Assembly: GCA_028455995.1 (NCBI GenBank)
Contig: JABELC010000009.1
Coordinates: 992,001-1,056,000 of the forward strand
DNA length: 64,000 nt
Source of the DNA: Scleromitrula shiraiana
Taxonomy: Eukaryota > Ascomycota > Leotiomycetes > Helotiales > Sclerotiniaceae
Reading direction: 5' to 3'
Shown in pieces: positions 35,601-48,610 of this stretch; positions within the stretch are counted from its first letter, which is position 1; every line of letters starts with the position of its first letter. Both the position numbers and the translations under genes were made by a program. The notes below the pieces were generated by a model. The model was not told the DNA's origin and did no database searches. It was given only the letters and a program-made list of their open reading frames with translations.

Positions 35601-38600
35601 GCAGAGCCGCATGATAATGTCCAAAAATACACCCCCTGAGGAGTCTTTACGACACGAATGTAGCATGATGATCTCCAATCTGACAGGGTTGGATGCCCAA
35701 GCGGGTATTACCCTTTAATAGTTCACCTGGTAACAATCGACCCCCAAAGAGGATTTCAATGCTACACAGTGATATCGAACAGGAGTAACATGTCTGGGCC
35801 CCAATATATGTATGAAGTATGAAGCACGGCAATGCTTGCGATCGGAAGGAAGTTAAGCATTAAGCACTCTGCATCGAGTCACAAAAGATTTATTATCCTA
35901 TTGGATAACACCCACACCAGTAGACTAATTCGCATTTATTCCTCGAATAAGTATATTGGAACTATTTGAGCGTAGTACATTTTGACCCCTCATCGATCAA
36001 AAGCTTAGGTTTACAGGATTAGCCTTGGAAAAGACTAAAACTTACCAAATAGCTGTGGCTGAAATTTCCCCCCCGCTGTCCACATTTTCCCGTATGCGAT
36101 CGTAAAGTTTCGGATGAACCACACATACAGTTGACCTTGCAGTGAACAATTGTCTCAATTTATGGGACAACTCAAACGTTATCAATTGCAGTTATCGCAA
36201 TCAAAAAACATCGCTGGCATTGCACGAGCCTGCTGTTCGGTGCTGGTTGGCAGTAATCAATATTAATTGCTTTATCTAATTAATATCAATAGGATACACC
36301 GCTTTAAAGAGTAGAGGTTTTTCCATACCTTTCCATCTCCAATGAACAATTTTTTTTCGAGATTTTGGGAGGCAAAAAAAGGCATTTGATGATTTCATTT
36401 CAGTTGCAATAACTATCACGGTGAGAAGAGAACTAAGGTAGGCAATGACAAAGTGGGCGACGCCAACCATCATATGTAAGCTGAAGACCCATTTTCAATT
36501 GAAACGTTGCTTCCCCAGTAGCAGCTCACTGCATACTTAAGTTACATCAACAAACATATGGGGGGCAACGATTTGCGCAAAGCCGTTGGTTAATGAGATT
36601 CTCTTGCAATCTGTTCGGTTCAACCCACATCGGCGGAAATATTTCTGCAGTCATTATCGCTTCCAAAACTTCAAGTGTAGGGTACTGATTTTTGATTCGA
36701 TGAAAAGAGAGATATCAATGAACGATTGGCTGTAGTACGAAATTCTTGCAAATGGCGGTGGAGAATGCGCCAAGGGCGGTGAAGACCGAGTCGTTAATTG
36801 TATTGGTTCATCACTCAGCCCTATATCATATCATAAGGGTGAAGTGCAGAGGTAGTGTGATGCACAGGTTGATTTTAGGCATGAGAGTTGAATATGGCTA
36901 GCTACTTATAATGCATCAAGTTGTGCTACATATCATATAACCAACAAGTGTGCTACATTTTCGATGATGATCGTTGATGATGATTTGGTTCATGCTTCTT
37001 GTTGGTTAGGTTTTTCGGTCTACGTAATGGATGTGGATTTGAGTGATCCATGTAATCGAAATACAGCATGCCACAATCGAGTGGTGCATTAAGTAAATGC
37101 CGAATGAGTGAAGGAATAATCCCAAGGTTAGTTTAGAGCCGGTACGTACTATCGTATACTATGTAAGGTTGTATTGTATATCTGGCTTACATGTGTTTTT
37201 TCAACTAGAACTAGTTGGCTCAATCAAATTGTGTGCATGTACAGTAGCAGATCGCACAATACATTATAGAGTGCATACTCGACGGTACTGTACCATGGAG
37301 TACTAGTATACTGGTAACATGGAGCTAGTAATACTATACGAAAAATAAAAAAAAGATATCAAATTCGCAAGATTTCCTCATTTCTCAAAATAACATATCG
37401 TCGGTATCCTCAACGGTCGCTTCTATACTTATCTTCGTTTCGTACCCGACGTGTTTGAGATTGAAGAGTTTATATATACCAACCAATCCAATCCTCTTAA
37501 TCTCATATCCGAACGCAAATAAAATTATCTTTAGAAGAAAAATAGAATAGAATAGAATAGAAGTCCGGCGCCAAGCAAGATTATCCATGAGGGATCTTAA
37601 TTTACCAGGCTAGGATGTTTGAATGAAAGTAAGTGATTGAAGGAAGGGGAAGGGGTTCATAGGGCTGAGTTCCGAAGAGTTGCATATTGTGAGATTGGGA
37701 TGGACGAATTGAAATTTGGAGCTCGGTTTTAAAAGGGGGGGTTTGTTCGGGTACTTCTGAAACTAAGGGGTTGGTTGGTAACTTTGCTACCTACTTGGGG
37801 AAATTGGAAAGAATGAAATAGAATAGAATGATATCTTTAAGATGTGTTGTACATGTATGGTATGGCACGGGATGAAATAATGGGTGGATAGGGTTGCACA
37901 GGGGACTGGAGAAATCTCGCATTGGCTTCTAGAATTTTTAAGGGAAGGATTACATTGCATTTTGTGATAATCCTTCGATTGGGTATGGCAATGATATGAC
38001 ATTATAAGAAGAAGAAGAAGAAGGATTCTATCATACTATGCTATACTATAGAAATTGTGTGCTGTGCGATTGCTTCACAAAGACACGGGAAGGGCATGAC
38101 CTGACATAGCATAGCATGGCATATTTAGTATAGCATAATGGGATGAGGAGATGAGATTCACTTTCTCGGTCGTCGGATTGTATGGCTAGATGAATATCTG
38201 TCTATTATATTTATCTAAATCTAGCAAAAAGTGAATCCTTCGGTGACACGACCCAAAGAATCATATCATCTCATCTTACCTAGCAGTGGTGAATTTTGTG
38301 GAGATCTTCTTGCATGGACTACATGTACAAGTAGGTACATTAGTAGCTCGAGTAGTAAGTAAAGTAGATACTGGTTACATGTATCGGCTGGTAGAATACA
38401 GTAGGCGGACGTTTTTGAAAATCTGCCTCGATATGGGGCTTTCCGCATCGTCGTGCGTCCGTCCGCTATGTCCGGTTCTTGGTGGTTGAGTAATGTCCGT
38501 GAGTAAAAAGTGGGGGGGGGGGTAAGGAATTGACAGGGAGAAAGGAATGCTAGTAGGGTATAGTAGAGTTTGAGCTATTCTGACATAGATCGATCTATCT

Positions 38601-40795
38601 TTCTATCTATCTATCTATCCTATCTATACTTTGTTTCCCTTACCTCCTCATTATTACTTTAACAATATCGAAATATTCCAGAATATTCGTCATGATGCAG
38701 ATAGATGTATGCATATGTTTACATCACTATCACATCTATTTGTGTATGAAGTGTGTCGTGTTGTCATAAGTATGGGGCATGATGATGTAGGTTGAGGGAA
38801 AAAAGATGGCTGTGCTGCTCACCATTTTACGAGGCTGTGCTACTTTGACCGAGTATAATTTATTAGTGGTAATTTATTAGTGGAGTGGAGGAGGAGGTGG
38901 CATGTGTACAAACAGAATAGGGTTTTTTTTTGGTGTACGAGCCACCACTTTTTGAGCGGACTTTTCCTGATGTGGAAAATCCTTCGTACGTTGACCAATT
39001 ATATTTTTTATGAGATGATCGTGGTAATGGTGTATCTATTGTATCTACTGTATCTACTCTATCTACTGTACCTAGCCACAGAAGATAGTTGGTGTGACTT
39101 GAAGGTCTATCTAGGTACGAAGTAGATACTTCGAGCTTATTGCTTAGGAGTACAATAATTGTTTTGTTTGTATTGAGATTGGGAAAAAGGATTTGCGCTA
39201 TGGATCACATTATTGTAAGATCGTAAAGTCAGCGGTGGGTTCCATTCTTCGTTTCGATTTCCAAAATTAATTAATTCATCTATGTAAGCAATGTATTAGG
39301 GAAGATTTTACTACTCCTGTCTAGTTGTGTTCAAATGTCTAATTCCATTGCACTGCTCATTAAAAGTTCTACACAGAACTATAATCATGCCCTACATACC
39401 CTATGGACCATGCCAGGCAGCAACAATGGGGACCGGAAAACCCATCCTGTCGATCATACGTACCGATACCGAGAATGCATGTCTAGTATGGAAAAGAAAT
39501 ATTGATGTAACTCAAACACAGATGAGATGGGGTATTTTCTCCTTACCCCGGTCCGAAAGATTTTCATTTCTTCTCTTTTGGGAGAGGTGGAGATCTAGCC
39601 ACAGATGCTTTTGTACATTTGAAGCGAATACAAGCGAGATGTGACAGGGTGGGTGGATCTTCGAAATCTTTGTCTTTTAATAGGGTGATTAGGTGGTATA
39701 ATCTTTTGATATAGTAGTACGTGATATTGGTAAAGGGTTGGTTATGGAGTCTTGGAGATCTACATGAGGCACTGAGAAGGAAAGTATCCTAGCCATCCAT
39801 CCTTAAGTATAGTTCATACTCTGCAGTGTATATGTACATAAAGTACTGAAGTAATTGTACTAGTACCCTAGTACCCGGGAGTAATCTTAGTCTCGGGAAG
39901 TATGAATGGATGTCTAGGGATAGATGAAGGCATGTTTATCTGTTCAGTTGTAGTTCGTCTAGGGATTCGATGTAGATATAATCTGGTTGGTTAATGCTAC
40001 GATATAAGAAATAAGATTGAAAGAAATAGTAGTAATAGTAATAACAATAATAATACTAAATAAATAACATCATAGGTACAGGACTATGTACCAAGTACTA
40101 TACTGTACTTACTTTGTACATAATCTTATACATGGTCCCCAGATTCAACTGACCGACTAGACGGAGACGGATATGGCGAGGGAGGGATAGGTGAGTGATT
40201 TCGGTGCAACTCACACTAAAATACTGTAATGCCCCCCCTCCCCCCCACCCCCTTGTCTTTTCCAAGAGTTGCATACCAAAAGAACACCCCAGTCTAAGCC
40301 ATACATTTGCCAGATGCATTCGGGTAAGGCTGTGTCCTTTTTTTATTATTCTTCTTACTCTTAGTTGGTGCCTGTTTTTGTGGTGTACATACTACATACA
40401 TACATACATTTACACTAATTATGCATACACTGCGGTGAGTCCCATTGAGTGACCGGCCGAGGAAAGTTATGAACTTATGAGATTGGATGATGTGGAAGTG
40501 AGCCACAGAACGGTTGGCCTGTTCTATCTTGCTTTTTATTTACCTAGGTATTCATTATTTTCTATCTAAGGTAGTATCTATACCAATATCAATATTAGTT
40601 CGAATACTATGCCCGAGTGTAGTTAGTTACATATAGTAGTCCAGGCTTATTTAACTATTTAGTTTCCTGAATTGAGGTTAGAGTAGATAGAGGAGGTACT
40701 GTACAGACTGTAAAGTATAGTGCAGATAGATATACTTTCAGTACTACATACTACTTTTATCGTTTCCAAGGTTTCTCTTTTCATGTATTCATCTA

Positions 40796-40832
40796 GAGTA
40801 GATACAGTAGATACAGTAGATACAGTAGATAT
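40796..40832. repeat. Nonamer repeat (GATACAGTA)n
   Basis: About four head-to-tail copies of GATACAGTA, merging into related AT-rich units (ATATTAAAT, ATTAGATTA) to about 40880. Confidence 0.85.
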
Positions 40833-41056
40833 ATTAAATATATTAGATTACAATAGATACATTAGATTATATTAGATTCCATTAGTAAGTAGGTTCATAG
40901 GTCACTCCGGGGTATCGAATATTAAATCTGGGTTGAGTTAACAAGGATTTCTTAATTATCTGTATCTACAAGAAACGAGGAGCCCATGGAGCCCATGTCC
41001 ATGTTCATTGAGTGGGCTTAGCACACCATCTGTCATCTGGGTACATCGTACATCTT

Positions 41057-41099
41057 TAATTATTATTATTATTATTATTATTATTCTTCTTCTTCTTTT
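41057..41099. repeat. (TTA)n then (TTC)n microsatellite
   Basis: About ten ATT/TTA triplets followed by four TTC triplets. It lies about 1 kb upstream of the C2H2 factor start codon. Confidence 0.9.
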
Positions 41100-41934
41100 A
41101 GTGCTTTCTTTTTACCCTGTTCCCGTTCATTAGTTTTGCTTTTTTTTTTCTTCTACTTTTTAAGCCTTGTTATCAATTGGATTTACTAAAGATTTTTTTT
41201 AATATTGAGACCTATTTTTTTTCTCCCGTATAATATTAATCCTTGAGATCCCCCCAAAGTTCTTGAAGTCCTTATGCTTAAATGCTCATCCATCATCACC
41301 CACCCATTCACTCATTCATCATATATCATCATCCTTCACCACCACCTCCAATTCATATACTAGACACAACTCTAGGATTTCCTAAATAGAACTACTCTAC
41401 TACTTACTAGTCATTAGCTGTTCTACTTCTATATACAAATATACTTACATATCCCGCTTCCTCCCGCTTGGCAATAAACAATACAACTTACAAGGCATCG
41501 ATCAACATCCCCGAAATACTACATCATACCTAATCTTACTCCTCCTACCTAGACTAAACCTCCTAGACTAAAACTTTACTTTTTTCTCACAAACCCTGGT
41601 GATCTTCACTTACTCTACTCTACATCTCATACTTTATATATATTCTCCGCGCCTCGCCTTCTTCTTACGTCGGCTTCCTTCATCGGTACACTATCCTGTC
41701 TCAGATCATATCTCTGTTCATCTTCAAATACTACACTGTTCCCGCGCTCTCCACAACCATCAATATCCGGTCTGCGCTCCAAACATATTCGAAGCATATA
41801 TACTTGATAGCCTTACCCAACTTTCCCCAATACATAATCATAAAGCATACTCAACCACAACAACTATAGTCTTTCAACGTGGAGCTTTAACGTTGCTCAA
41901 AGGTAGAGCTTGATCCCATATTGCCCTAGCGCAT

Positions 41935-42006
41935 ATGGTCCGTGAAAGCAGTTTACTGATTCGCTATTTAGTCGGCGATAAGTGGCTTCCATCCAAGACA
42001 ATATAG
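41935..42006 (+). promoter_or_regulatory. Candidate uORF upstream of the C2H2 factor
   Basis: ATG at 41935 opens a 23-codon frame that stops at TAG 42004-42006, 44 nt before the main ATG and in another frame. It is the last upstream ATG before the main start. If it lies in the mRNA leader it could damp or regulate translation of the transcription factor. Whether it is transcribed is unknown. Confidence 0.35.
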
Positions 42007-42050
42007 CCAGCCATCACCGTCTTAAAAAAATCAAATCACCGCAATACAAA

Positions 42051-44389
42051 ATGGTCTCCGCTGTTTCTGATCATTCATTCCATATGCTATCACGACACAT
42101 GGGAAACGATAACGAAAACGACTTCCCTCTCTTCCCCGAATCTACTATGTATTCTCCTCAATACCCATATAATGGGATGCAAAACTTCCATATGGACGAT
42201 GCTGCATTTGCATATCCAAGAGTACAAGATATATATTCTCCCACCACTGGTTTCGATGCTTCAACAATGTATACCGAAGCCCCTCCAAATTTCCTTGAGT
42301 CACCAGAGCTTAGAGGAGCTGCGCCTTCCAATTACTCCACAGCGAGTGGACCTTCTGCTACATCCTCAACCATTGGCTCACCAAATTCGAATAACGGCCA
42401 TATTGTGTCCATGCCAGAGTGGGGCACCGGGCTTGGTATAAATCCAAGTATCGTTAATTACGATAATTATGGTCAAGGTACCGATTACAACTTCTCTACA
42501 GGTATGGAAGAATTTACTGTAGATTTCAATTCTGTCAAACCTGGCTTTGTTGGTGAGTGTGAAAATATCTCTAGATCTACACCTCGTCAACTCAATTCCA
42601 TCTCATCTACTTTGGAATCTCTTTCTTCTGTATCTGCAATCCATTCTCCAATGCATGCGGCAACATCAATTGCTTCACCAATTATACCTCTCAGTGCGAT
42701 TCAAGAAGAATCTAGAGAAAAACTTTTGGTTTCTCCTCGCGTTTCTGCACTTTCAGTTTCTCCTGTATCTCGTCAATCTCCATCAAATCCAAATGCGCCA
42801 TATTTCGCGTCTCCGAGTAGCGCTAGTCGGGGTCAAGAGATCAGATCCTCTCCTGTAACTTCAGCCCCGCAATCATTTACTTCCGAACCAACATCATCTT
42901 ATGCTTCATATCAACAATCTCCTTTCTTTTCTCAGTCTAGTGGCAATTTTGTTGCACCTCTTGAATCTTCTTGTGTGTTTCCTCTGTCAATCCTGCACTA
43001 GCTAGCTCTGCCAAGCGAACTAAAAAGAAAGACAACGCTAACAAATAACGTTTAGACCCATCTATTCTCCATGCCCCTTTCTCTGCTCGTTCAACATCGG
43101 CTACCGGACAAGCTGAATTGTCTCCCTATCAAGCACCACTATACCCCACTTCACCTTCACCGTCTCAAATTTCTTCAAGGAGCCCTGGGCCTGCTAAGGC
43201 TGGAAGTGTATCGCCTTATCTGGATTCTCAATATTATCCATACCCACCACCAATGATGAGGAGGCCATCATTAACAATTTCCCACCAATCATATGGTAGC
43301 CAAGATGGAAATTTCAGTGGTGAAGAATCGAAAGAGAAGGGTCGTTGCACATACCCAGAGTGTGGGAAAGTATTCAAGGATCTGAAAGCTCATATGTTAA
43401 CTCATCAAAATGAGCGCCCTGAGAAATGTCCCATCCAAACATGTGATTATCATATCAAAGGATTTGCCCGAAAATACGACAAAAATCGTCACACTCTAAC
43501 CCATTATAAGGGAACAATGGTATGTGGATTTTGCCCAGGCTCTGGGTCTGCAGCCGAAAAATCTTTCAATCGCGCAGACGTTTTTAAACGACATCTTACC
43601 TCGGTACATGCGGTTGAGCAAACACCACCTAACAGTCGGAAGAAGACTGCAGCCAACATCAACAGTGGAAAGAAACTCTCTGGATATGCACCCGATGCTA
43701 CCGGCAAATGTTCTACTTGTTCGGCAACATTTAGTAATGCACAGGACTTTTACGAGCATCTTGATGACTGTGTGCTTCGTATTGTTCAACAGGAAGAGCC
43801 ATCTGAAGCGATCAATGCTCGTCGCCTCGCAGAGGTTGAGCAAGACCAAGACGTTCACGAGACTCTCCGCAATAACTCCCTTCCCGTAACTACCAACGTC
43901 TACTCTACCGCAGAAGATGAAGACGATGAAGAGAATGACGACGAGAATGATGACGACTACACAAGCAGAGCTCGAGCATCCCGAAAACGTCAACAAAATC
44001 GCAATCCAGTCAACGGGGTACAAAAGTCTCGCGGCATGACTCACTCTAAGGGTGGAGTGACCCTTAACTCTAAGGGTCGCAAGAAGCGCAAGGATTACCC
44101 ATCATCTTGGGGATGCCCAACATCTCAAATGAAGATGAAGAAACGTGTTCTCACTGTCTTTGACGGGCCTCGTCGCCTTTGGAAAGACGATATGATGCTC
44201 GACACTGACTATGAAGTCCGTATCAAGCTTGGTGATGAGAAAGCTTATGTTACAGACCTTGATGTTCAAACAATGAGAAGAGCAGAAGCTTTTCATAACG
44301 CTACTGATGAGGAGAAGGGTCCTTGGATCGCGGATGATCTTACTGGTATGGATTTGGAGAAACTTATGGAGATCAAGCGTGAATCATGA
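42051..44389 (+). CDS. C2H2 zinc-finger transcription factor
   Basis: Two exons, 42051-42972 and 43056-44389 (83-bp intron, phase 1, with a GCTAAC branch motif), give about 751 aa. The ATG at 42051 (AAAATGG context) is the first in frame. The N-terminal 400 residues are Ser/Pro/Tyr/Asn-rich and disordered. Three C2H2 fingers follow: C405/C410/H420/H424, C432/C437/H453/H457 and C464/C467/H487/H492. A C2HC motif comes next (C525/C528/H541/C545). Then come an Asp/Glu-rich run, a basic region (SRKRQQNR, KGRKKRKDYPSSWG) likely to hold nuclear-localisation signals, and a conserved-looking C-terminal domain with FDGPRRLWKDD. It is a sequence-specific DNA-binding regulator by family. The precise ortholog is not recognised. 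The large upstream non-coding region fits a developmentally or environmentally regulated gene. Confidence 0.9.
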
Positions 44390-45942
44390 AATGGATGGCT
44401 TCACTGCATATAACCTTATGAGGATATGCAATTACTTTGTTTTATTTTGGGAAATGTTTAGGTGTCATCATTATCACATTCTGATATTTGCATACTACGC
44501 AATGGCGCTTTTGGGAATCATATCATTGGGAAGATACTCTACACTATACAATATTCTTTACTTTAGTTAACGGGAAAGGGACGATACCATTTTTTTATTC
44601 TATATGCAGACTTGGATGGGGAATTGAGGGTTCAAGAAAAAAGCTGCGATTTTCTTTTTCTTTTTATTCTATTTTTACAACTACACATCATTTATGGCAT
44701 GGCATCAGTGAGTGTTCGGAGCGTCATCTACAGAGGGGGTCTGCTTTTTCTTCTTCTTGATTTACTTGCTTTGTGTATCTACAAGTCTGGCTGGACCATT
44801 TTTGTGGTATGAACGGGAATGAGAGATAAGGAGGTGATGGGACATAGGGTGGGGGAGTTTGGATTATTCATCTACCTATTATTTATAGGTACTTGTGTGT
44901 TCTGTACGCATGATGGATGTAGTAAAGTAGCTTAAGAAGATTACTAAATGAATGGAAGAGCTTTGGTCTCTACTCTATGATCTATTTATTCATCTATTCT
45001 TGGATTTATGTAATGTGATGTGCAATGGGATCTAATTGGACTAGAATAAGAGGCAAAGAGGAAACATCTCACTAATATGACGGAGATGGCGATGGACTTA
45101 AATCTCACAGGATCGGTGTGGTCGTTGATTTGTTGTGTTTGACGTTGTTGTGCCATGCTGAAACCCTTTGTTAAGTATGTAAGGATTGATGTTGTGTAAG
45201 CTTATGGTGTGTGTCAATTGATATTTATGGAATATGAGTGAATGTAATCGGGATTCTGTTGAAAATTGATATATGTGTTTTGTATTACAATAAATTCTCT
45301 TTTGGTATATGTATATTGAAGATGTTGCTTGAAGTTTCCTCAAGGATCGTAACTAGTTTGGTGTAGTTTTCATCTGATATGTTAGGAAAGCGGGATGTGG
45401 CTGTAGCCGTAGCTTGTAGTATAGTGAACTATATACTTCTTACTCTATAGACACTTACTCGTGTATTGACAAGAGCAACTCAATGCAGTGTCGTCGTATA
45501 TAAAAAACAGTTAGAATTGAGCAATATATAGTTTTGCAATCTCAATATCATTTTAGACCAATTATCTCCGCTGCTGCAATCTGGATATGGATATTTGAAC
45601 TTTCCCCTCGCCTACTACGTAACTGCATCAAAGTGGCGTAAATTGTGGCTCGTGCATCTTTGCGCGGAACGTGTCCAGTTCCATCATATTATCATACAAA
45701 CAAGCATTTCATGCCCTCCCATTCTTTCTAATTCATTTCACAATTAAACCAAAATCAAAACTGAAAGCTTTCTGATTTGATAGGTATAATTATGGGTACT
45801 ACTTGAAGTTTGGATGAAGAAAGGCAAAGAAGGTTAAGTCCGCCGAACCACCGCAAAACTACATTAAAGCAAGCTTGCTCTGTATAAGCTCCCACTTCCT
45901 ACATCACAGGTTGGAAAAGTTCATAAGCTTCCACCTTCAACA
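44390..45942. promoter_or_regulatory. C2H2-factor 3' region and HRD1 upstream region
   Basis: About 1.55 kb between tandem plus-strand genes. The first part presumably carries the 3' UTR of the C2H2 gene, the last few hundred bases the HRD1 promoter. ORFs at 44307-44812 run in three frames without domains. Nothing else is seen. Confidence 0.5.
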
Positions 45943-48610
45943 ATGGGTTCTCGACTTGCTTGGTATGCAGGTATCTCTACAGCTGCGGCTGGTGCGGTCA
46001 TAATCTCTGCATTTAATCAGCGCGCAAATTTCTATTCAGCATGTGTTTATCTGGCACAGAGTAATCTATGTTTGATGGTCAGTTCTATTCCTATTCAAAG
46101 TCTCTATCTGCTATTCAGCTTGAATAATTACTGACAGTCATACTGGCAGATTCTCATCAATTTGATTCTATTCCTCTTCGCCAGTTTCATGTACGGACTT
46201 CAACGATTATGTTATGGACCTCTTCGACCTATCGAGGTTGAACAACTGTATGAAAAAGCTTGGTTTGCTATCACGGAAACATGTCTCGCGATGACGATCT
46301 TTCGGGAGGAAGTAGGGGCTTGGTTTTTGGCTATGTTTGTCGCTTTACTCACTGGGAAAGTGTGGGGATGGATCGGGGATGGACGAGTCGAAATTCTAGA
46401 ACAACAACCTCCTGCCAATCCGCGATTGTTCCATATTCGATTATCAATTTCCTTGGCGGTTTCTGTCATATATGATCTTTGGTTAATGAGCTACACGATT
46501 GATACAGTGATTCAACAAGCCAGACCGAATATGATGGTTATGTTTTTGTTTGAGTTCGCGGTTTTGACGACCACGAGTTTGTCTACGGCTTGTAGATATG
46601 GCATTTCATTGGTGGAGGCGAGAGTGATCAAGGGTCAAATGCAAGCGAGGCTAACGGAAAGAAGAAGGGAGGTTAGAGAGGAGAGGGAAACGATGCTTAG
46701 ACAAATGGAGGCTGCTACGGCCGCAGCGGCAGAAGGTCGTGATGCGCCTGAGATGCCCTCTGGTCCTCTACCTTCCGAGAATGATATTGATGAAATGGAT
46801 ATCGAAGTTCCCGGATGGGAGGCAAAGGGCCAATGGGTTTTGAGCCTCGATTTGGTCACCGGTGAGTTTGCAAACATGCCATAAAGATTGCATATATACT
46901 AATAAACACACAGACTTTTTCAAATTAGGCATCTATTCCGCGTTCTTTTTTATCCTCCTCACTTTCTACGGTCTACCCATTCATATAATGCGAGATCTCT
47001 TCGTCACAGCACGATCTTTCATCAAACGTCTTACAGCATTCCTCCGATACCGTAGAGCAACTCATGACATGAATAAACGTTATGAGGATGCTACCGTTGA
47101 GGATATACAGAGAGAAGATACATGTATCATATGCCGGGAAGAGATGAGACCTTGGTCTGTAACAAATCCTCCGGTGGCGGAGGGACAACAGAGACCAGCT
47201 GTTATCAATGAGCGCAATCGACCCAAAAAGCTACCATGTGGTCATATTCTTCATCTGGGTTGTTTGAAGAGCTGGCTCGAACGACAACAAGTATGCCCGA
47301 CATGTAGAAGACCAGTAGTAGAAACTCCCCAGGCTCCCAATGCTGCCCAAGATCCCAATGCACAAGCCAACAATGGTGATAGAGCTATACGACCTGGGCA
47401 ACCTGGTGCTCCACAAGCACCAAATCGTCCTCGCGGAATGCGTATGCTTAATCTTGGACCTTTCAGAGTTGGTTTTGGGCAAGGAGATTTGAATGAGCTT
47501 GCAAGACTTCAAGGACCTCAAGGAGGTCCAGCGGGCCAGGCAAACGCTGCAGGTGGTGGCGCTGGTGCAGGACCAAGAGTTTACGGCATAGAATTAGGAT
47601 TTCCAAATCGTGCTCCGCCTCAGCCTCAGCTTCCGGAACAAACGAGCCAAAATGGACAAGGCATGTCATCTCTTCAAATCGCATCACAGTTACAGCAAAT
47701 GGAACATCAGATCGCACAAGAGATCCGTGGACTACAGTTAACTCAACAAGAACTACAAATCACTCAGTTATTACAAGCCGAGTTGACAAGATTAAGAAAC
47801 ATGCAGAATAACATTACAGATCCTTTAGCAGCAAATTTCTCTGTACCTCAATATCCATTGCCACAGGCACCATCGTTAACACCTCCACCGTCATTGTTAA
47901 ACCGTACAACAAACGCTACTGGAATGCAAACACATAGACCCCGTCCCAATGCCCGTGCTATTCCTTCGGGTAGTGCTGATCTCCCCCCCGGTGTGGTGAT
48001 ACCCGAAGGATGGTCACTTCTTCCATTACAACGAATCGATAGTGGCGCATCTACAGCCCCTGTACCTGCGCCATCTGACCCGGTAAATACTAATGGGGAG
48101 TCATCGGAGTCAAACGCAATTCCCATCGCCCCAGCCTCTACAAACACAGTCAGCCCTATACCGGATGACGAGTCCTCTGTTAATAATCCTACCACTACAC
48201 CAATACCTACCCGGTTAGTTAACGTCAACACTGATAACGTGGATCAAGATTCGAGTGATGAAACGGGCATAAATAATATCCATACTCCGCCCTCCATCTC
48301 GGCTGATCAATCATCATCATCGACTTCGGTGGCCCCTACTGTTACTAGCACTACTGGATTACCAAGCTGGGGGTTCTCACATATTTCTCATCCGAATGAA
48401 CCAAATACTAGTGCGAATGAACCACGATCAACATCGTTCAATTTGGAGGCCCCCACGGATGTGGTGAGTGCTAATTCAACGGGTGAATCATCAAGTTCTC
48501 AATCCAGAGATACTACGACTGAAGAAGAATCTGAGATTAGGAGGAGAGAGAAGGGCAAATCAAGAGTGGTTTCGGTGGAGGATGGAGTGGATGATGAAGA
48601 GGGGAATTGA
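45943..48610 (+). CDS. HRD1: HRD1/synoviolin ER membrane RING E3 ubiquitin ligase
   Basis: Three exons, 45943-46077, 46150-46861 and 46914-48610, give about 847 aa. The N-terminal third is a multispanning membrane domain: hydrophobic stretches include GISTAAAGAVIISAF, NLILFLFASFMYGL, WFLAMFVALL, LSISLAVSVIYDLWLM, MMVMFLFEFAVLTTTS and IYSAFFFILLTFYG. A charged loop with an Ala/Glu-rich helix precedes the last segment. A RING-H2 finger follows (C353, C356, C391, H393, H396, C399, C410, C413; LPCGHILHLGCLKSWL), with about 34 residues between the second and third ligands. The C-terminal half is disordered Pro/Ser/Thr/Asn/Gln-rich and contains a likely coiled coil (about 47660-47810). In yeast Hrd1 forms the ERAD retrotranslocation channel and ubiquitinates misfolded ER proteins with Hrd3. 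Length and order fit fungal Hrd1. Confidence 0.95.

Larger units (their letters stand above)
32678..42050. other. 9.4-kb gene desert / upstream region of the C2H2 factor gene
   Basis: No ORF in this stretch shows a recognisable domain or convincing composition; most are under 110 codons on both strands. Sequence features seen include a zone of frequent G- and C-runs (about 34.93-36.57 kb), an 11-G run (38512-38522), (TATC)n at 38594-38627, a GTATCTACT array at 39031-39070, a GATACAGTA array at 40796-40832, (TTA)n at 41057-41099, and a pyrimidine-rich 1-kb stretch (about 41.1-41.9 kb) before the C2H2 gene. The proximal part is likely promoter and long 5' UTR. The rest is unexplained. Confidence 0.5.

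Noticed and set aside
41599..41913. Long open frame before the C2H2 gene
   Set aside because: It opens at GTG rather than ATG and lies in a pyrimidine-rich leader, which gives long open frames by composition.
41982..42050. N-terminal extension of the C2H2 factor
   Set aside because: It would need a GTG start; the first in-frame ATG with good context is at 42051.
43496..44044. 182-codon minus-strand frame inside the C2H2 gene
   Set aside because: It is antisense to zinc-finger and acidic coding sequence that is clearly the real frame.
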